Source: Thermopetrobacter sp.
GTDB taxonomy: Bacteria > Pseudomonadota > Alphaproteobacteria > Rhizobiales > Aestuariivirgaceae
DNA: 8,956 nucleotides
Assembly (NCBI GenBank): GCA_011374735.1
Contig: DRPD01000366.1
Coordinates: 1 to 8,956 of the forward strand
Reading direction: 5' to 3'
In this document: positions 6,508 through 8,956 of the stretch, piece after piece
Numbering within the stretch: position 1 is the first letter of the stretch
Layout: every line of letters starts with the position of its first letter
The notes under the pieces: model-generated
What the model was told of the DNA's origin: nothing
What the model saw: the letters and a program-made list of their open reading frames with translations, nothing else
Database searches by the model: none
Made by a program: the position numbers and the translations under genes

Positions 6508-7827
6508 TCAGCGTTGCGGCAGGAAGCGGCGCGTCCAGTCCTTGAGCTCTTCCACGGCGGGCTGGTTGAACGGGTCGATGCGGCGCATGCGGGCCACGAG
6601 GATGGTTTCGATCATGAAATGCATGAACAGCGCGCCGATGGGACGTTCGCTGACGTTGGACAGGTGGAAGACGCGCACGAAACGGCCGCGGTTCAGCAGG
6701 GCCTGGGTGGTGCCCTGCTGCTGGGCCGAGGTGAGATCGGACACCTGCAGGCCGGCCAGATCCTTGTTGTAGGCGGTGTATTGCTCCGGGATGCGGAAAC
6801 TTTCGGGGCTGCGGGCGATATGAATCAGGTTGAACAGCTTGTCGTTGGGCCCGTCCATGTAGAGCTGCAGCTGGGAATGCTGATCGACCGGCCCGACCGC
6901 CGTCACCGGCAGGGTGCCGAAGCCCTCCTTGCCGAGGCTTTCGGCCCACAGCTGCTGCAACCAGGCGGCGAACAGCCGCAGGCGCGAGGTGTAGGGCATG
7001 GTGATCATGGCCGCGATGTGGCGATGGGCGATCAGGGCGCATTGCATGGCGGCGCCGGCGGCCGGGGCGATGCGTTGCGGGGCGTCGCCGTTCAGCACCT
7101 GGCGCACCACCTCCGCCGCGCCGGCGCGGATCTTCTTCGGATCGAGGCCCAGCAGGATGGCCGGCAGCATGCCGACCACCGTCAGCACCGAATAGCGGCC
7201 GCCGATGTCTTTCGGGTGTTCCACGACCCGGAGGCCGAAGTCGGCCGCCAGGCGGCGCAGGGCGTTGTCCCCGGCGGCGTCTTCGGTGACGATGACCATG
7301 CGCCGGGTGATTTCGTCCTCCAGCCCGGCCCGCTTCATGAATTCGATGGCCATGATGGTCTTGGTGACCGTCTCCGCCGTATTTCCGGACTTGGAGATCA
7401 CCAAAAACCGGGTGGCGGCCGGATCCATTTGCATCAACCGCCGGTCCACCCATGGGCTTTCCAGATTGTCCAGGAAGTGCAATTCCGGCCCTTGCGGCCG
7501 CTGCTGGCCCTTGCGGCTGCGCACCAGCTGGGCGATCTGCTGCAAGGCCTGCCCGCCCAGCGACGAGCCGCCGGTGCCGAACACCATGATGTGCCGGCTG
7601 TCGTCGCTGAGCCGCGCCGCCACGTCGCGCAGCTCCTCCAGATCGTCGTCGTTCAAGGGCACATCGAGATGCGGCAAGCCGCCATTGCGGTATTCCCGGC
7701 GCAGACCGTCCAGTGCCGTGGCGACATTGTTCAGCGCGGTATCGAACGTCTTTTCGGGGATGTTTTCCAGACACCCCGTCAGATCCTGCTCATACGGCAG
7801 ATCGCCGACACTTGGCGGTATCGTCAT
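6508..7827 (-). CDS. pgi: Glucose-6-phosphate isomerase
   Basis: Pgi interconverts glucose-6-phosphate and fructose-6-phosphate in the cytoplasm. At about 440 residues it is the short bacterial form. Numbered from the ATG at 7827 it has [10 protein letters not shown] (83-92), the sugar-phosphate loop [10 protein letters not shown] (145-154), signature 1 [16 protein letters not shown] (207-222) and signature 2 [12 protein letters not shown] (418-429). Spacing against Bacillus Pgi places the catalytic residues at Glu296 (in AESLGKEG), His317 (in DQHSQ) and Lys429, all present. The start is uncertain: ATG 7827 has GGGGGGAAGA directly upstream, while an in-frame GTG at 7842 has AGAGGAG ten bases upstream and would add MPGGR. 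It follows thiC by over 125 bp and precedes tRNA-Arg. It supplies the GlmS substrate, though it lies in a separate transcription unit. Confidence 0.96.
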   Translation of the reverse strand: MTIPPSVGDLPYEQDLTGCLENIPEKTFDTALNNVATALDGLRREYRNGGLPHLDVPLNDDDLEELRDVAARLSDDSRHIMVFGTGGSSLGGQALQQIAQLVRSRKGQQRPQGPELHFLDNLESPWVDRRLMQMDPAATRFLVISKSGNTAETVTKTIMAIEFMKRAGLEDEITRRMVIVTEDAAGDNALRRLAADFGLRVVEHPKDIGGRYSVLTVVGMLPAILLGLDPKKIRAGAAEVVRQVLNGDAPQRIAPAAGAAMQCALIAHRHIAAMITMPYTSRLRLFAAWLQQLWAESLGKEGFGTLPVTAVGPVDQHSQLQLYMDGPNDKLFNLIHIARSPESFRIPEQYTAYNKDLAGLQVSDLTSAQQQGTTQALLNRGRFVRVFHLSNVSERPIGALFMHFMIETILVARMRRIDPFNQPAVEELKDWTRRFLPQR

Positions 7828-7968
7828 TCTTCCCCCCGGCACGCCGAATCCGCTCCTCTCTACGATGAGAAAAAACAGGCCGAATGGTTCTTTTTCAAGG
7901 CAGACGTTGGTCGGGCCCGCAAATGCCGGCCTCCACCGCCCCGCGTGATGATGATGACACGGCCCGCG
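7828..7968 (-). other. thiC-pgi intergenic region
   Basis: This gap holds no gene. On the minus strand after the thiC stop it contains an imperfect hairpin GGCCGGCATTTGCGGGCC (about 7913-7930) and, further on, a T6 run (complement of 7870-7875) that is not preceded by a strong GC stem. Neither makes a convincing intrinsic terminator. The pgi ribosome binding region lies at the left end. No clear promoter for pgi is visible. Confidence 0.5.

Positions 7969-8956
<988 letters not shown>

Noticed and set aside
6437..7774. 445-codon minus-strand open frame overlapping pgi in another frame
   Set aside because: Arg/Pro/Gly-rich shadow that also runs across tRNA-Arg. The pgi frame carries all catalytic residues.
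7895..7968. Possible intrinsic terminator after thiC
   Set aside because: The GC hairpin near 7913-7930 has no T-run after it, and the T6 run further on lacks a strong stem, so it does not meet the usual form.

Overview
The window looks like chromosomal DNA of a GC-rich (roughly two-thirds G+C by eye) alphaproteobacterium. The evidence is an NtrY-type sensor kinase, a small NDUFS4-type accessory subunit of respiratory complex I (in bacteria, typical of alphaproteobacteria), a short Pgi, and an intergenic palindrome of a style common in that class. I cannot name the genus. Nothing resembles a phage, plasmid, IS transposase or CRISPR array.

Layout, left to right: the 5' part of an ntrY-like kinase gene (minus strand, cut by the left edge); glmS and glmU (minus), 28 bp apart; a Pilz-domain gene (minus) upstream of glmU; tRNA-Pro(TGG) (plus); a 553-bp gene-free stretch full of repeats; a small complex I accessory gene (plus); a further repeat copy; tRNA-Arg(TCT) (minus); pgi (minus); and the 3' part of thiC (minus, cut by the right edge). 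Minus-strand transcription therefore runs thiC, pgi, tRNA-Arg, then PilZ gene, glmU, glmS, ntrY. tRNA-Pro and the complex I gene face the other way.

The metabolic genes share a theme. Pgi makes fructose-6-phosphate, GlmS turns it into glucosamine-6-phosphate, and GlmU carries out the last two steps to UDP-GlcNAc, the precursor of peptidoglycan and lipid A. GlmM, the step between GlmS and GlmU, is not here. The PilZ protein has the residues expected for cyclic-di-GMP binding and is the gene immediately upstream of glmU-glmS.

The most unusual part is 5283-6382. Two colinear repeat copies of about 170 bp (85% identical by eye, no indels over 166 bp) lie in opposite orientations, one just 3' of each tRNA gene and in the same orientation relative to its tRNA. 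They flank the complex I gene. A third, truncated copy abuts a separate nested palindromic element. This tRNA-trailing repeat family is my best candidate for something not described; its function is unknown from sequence alone.
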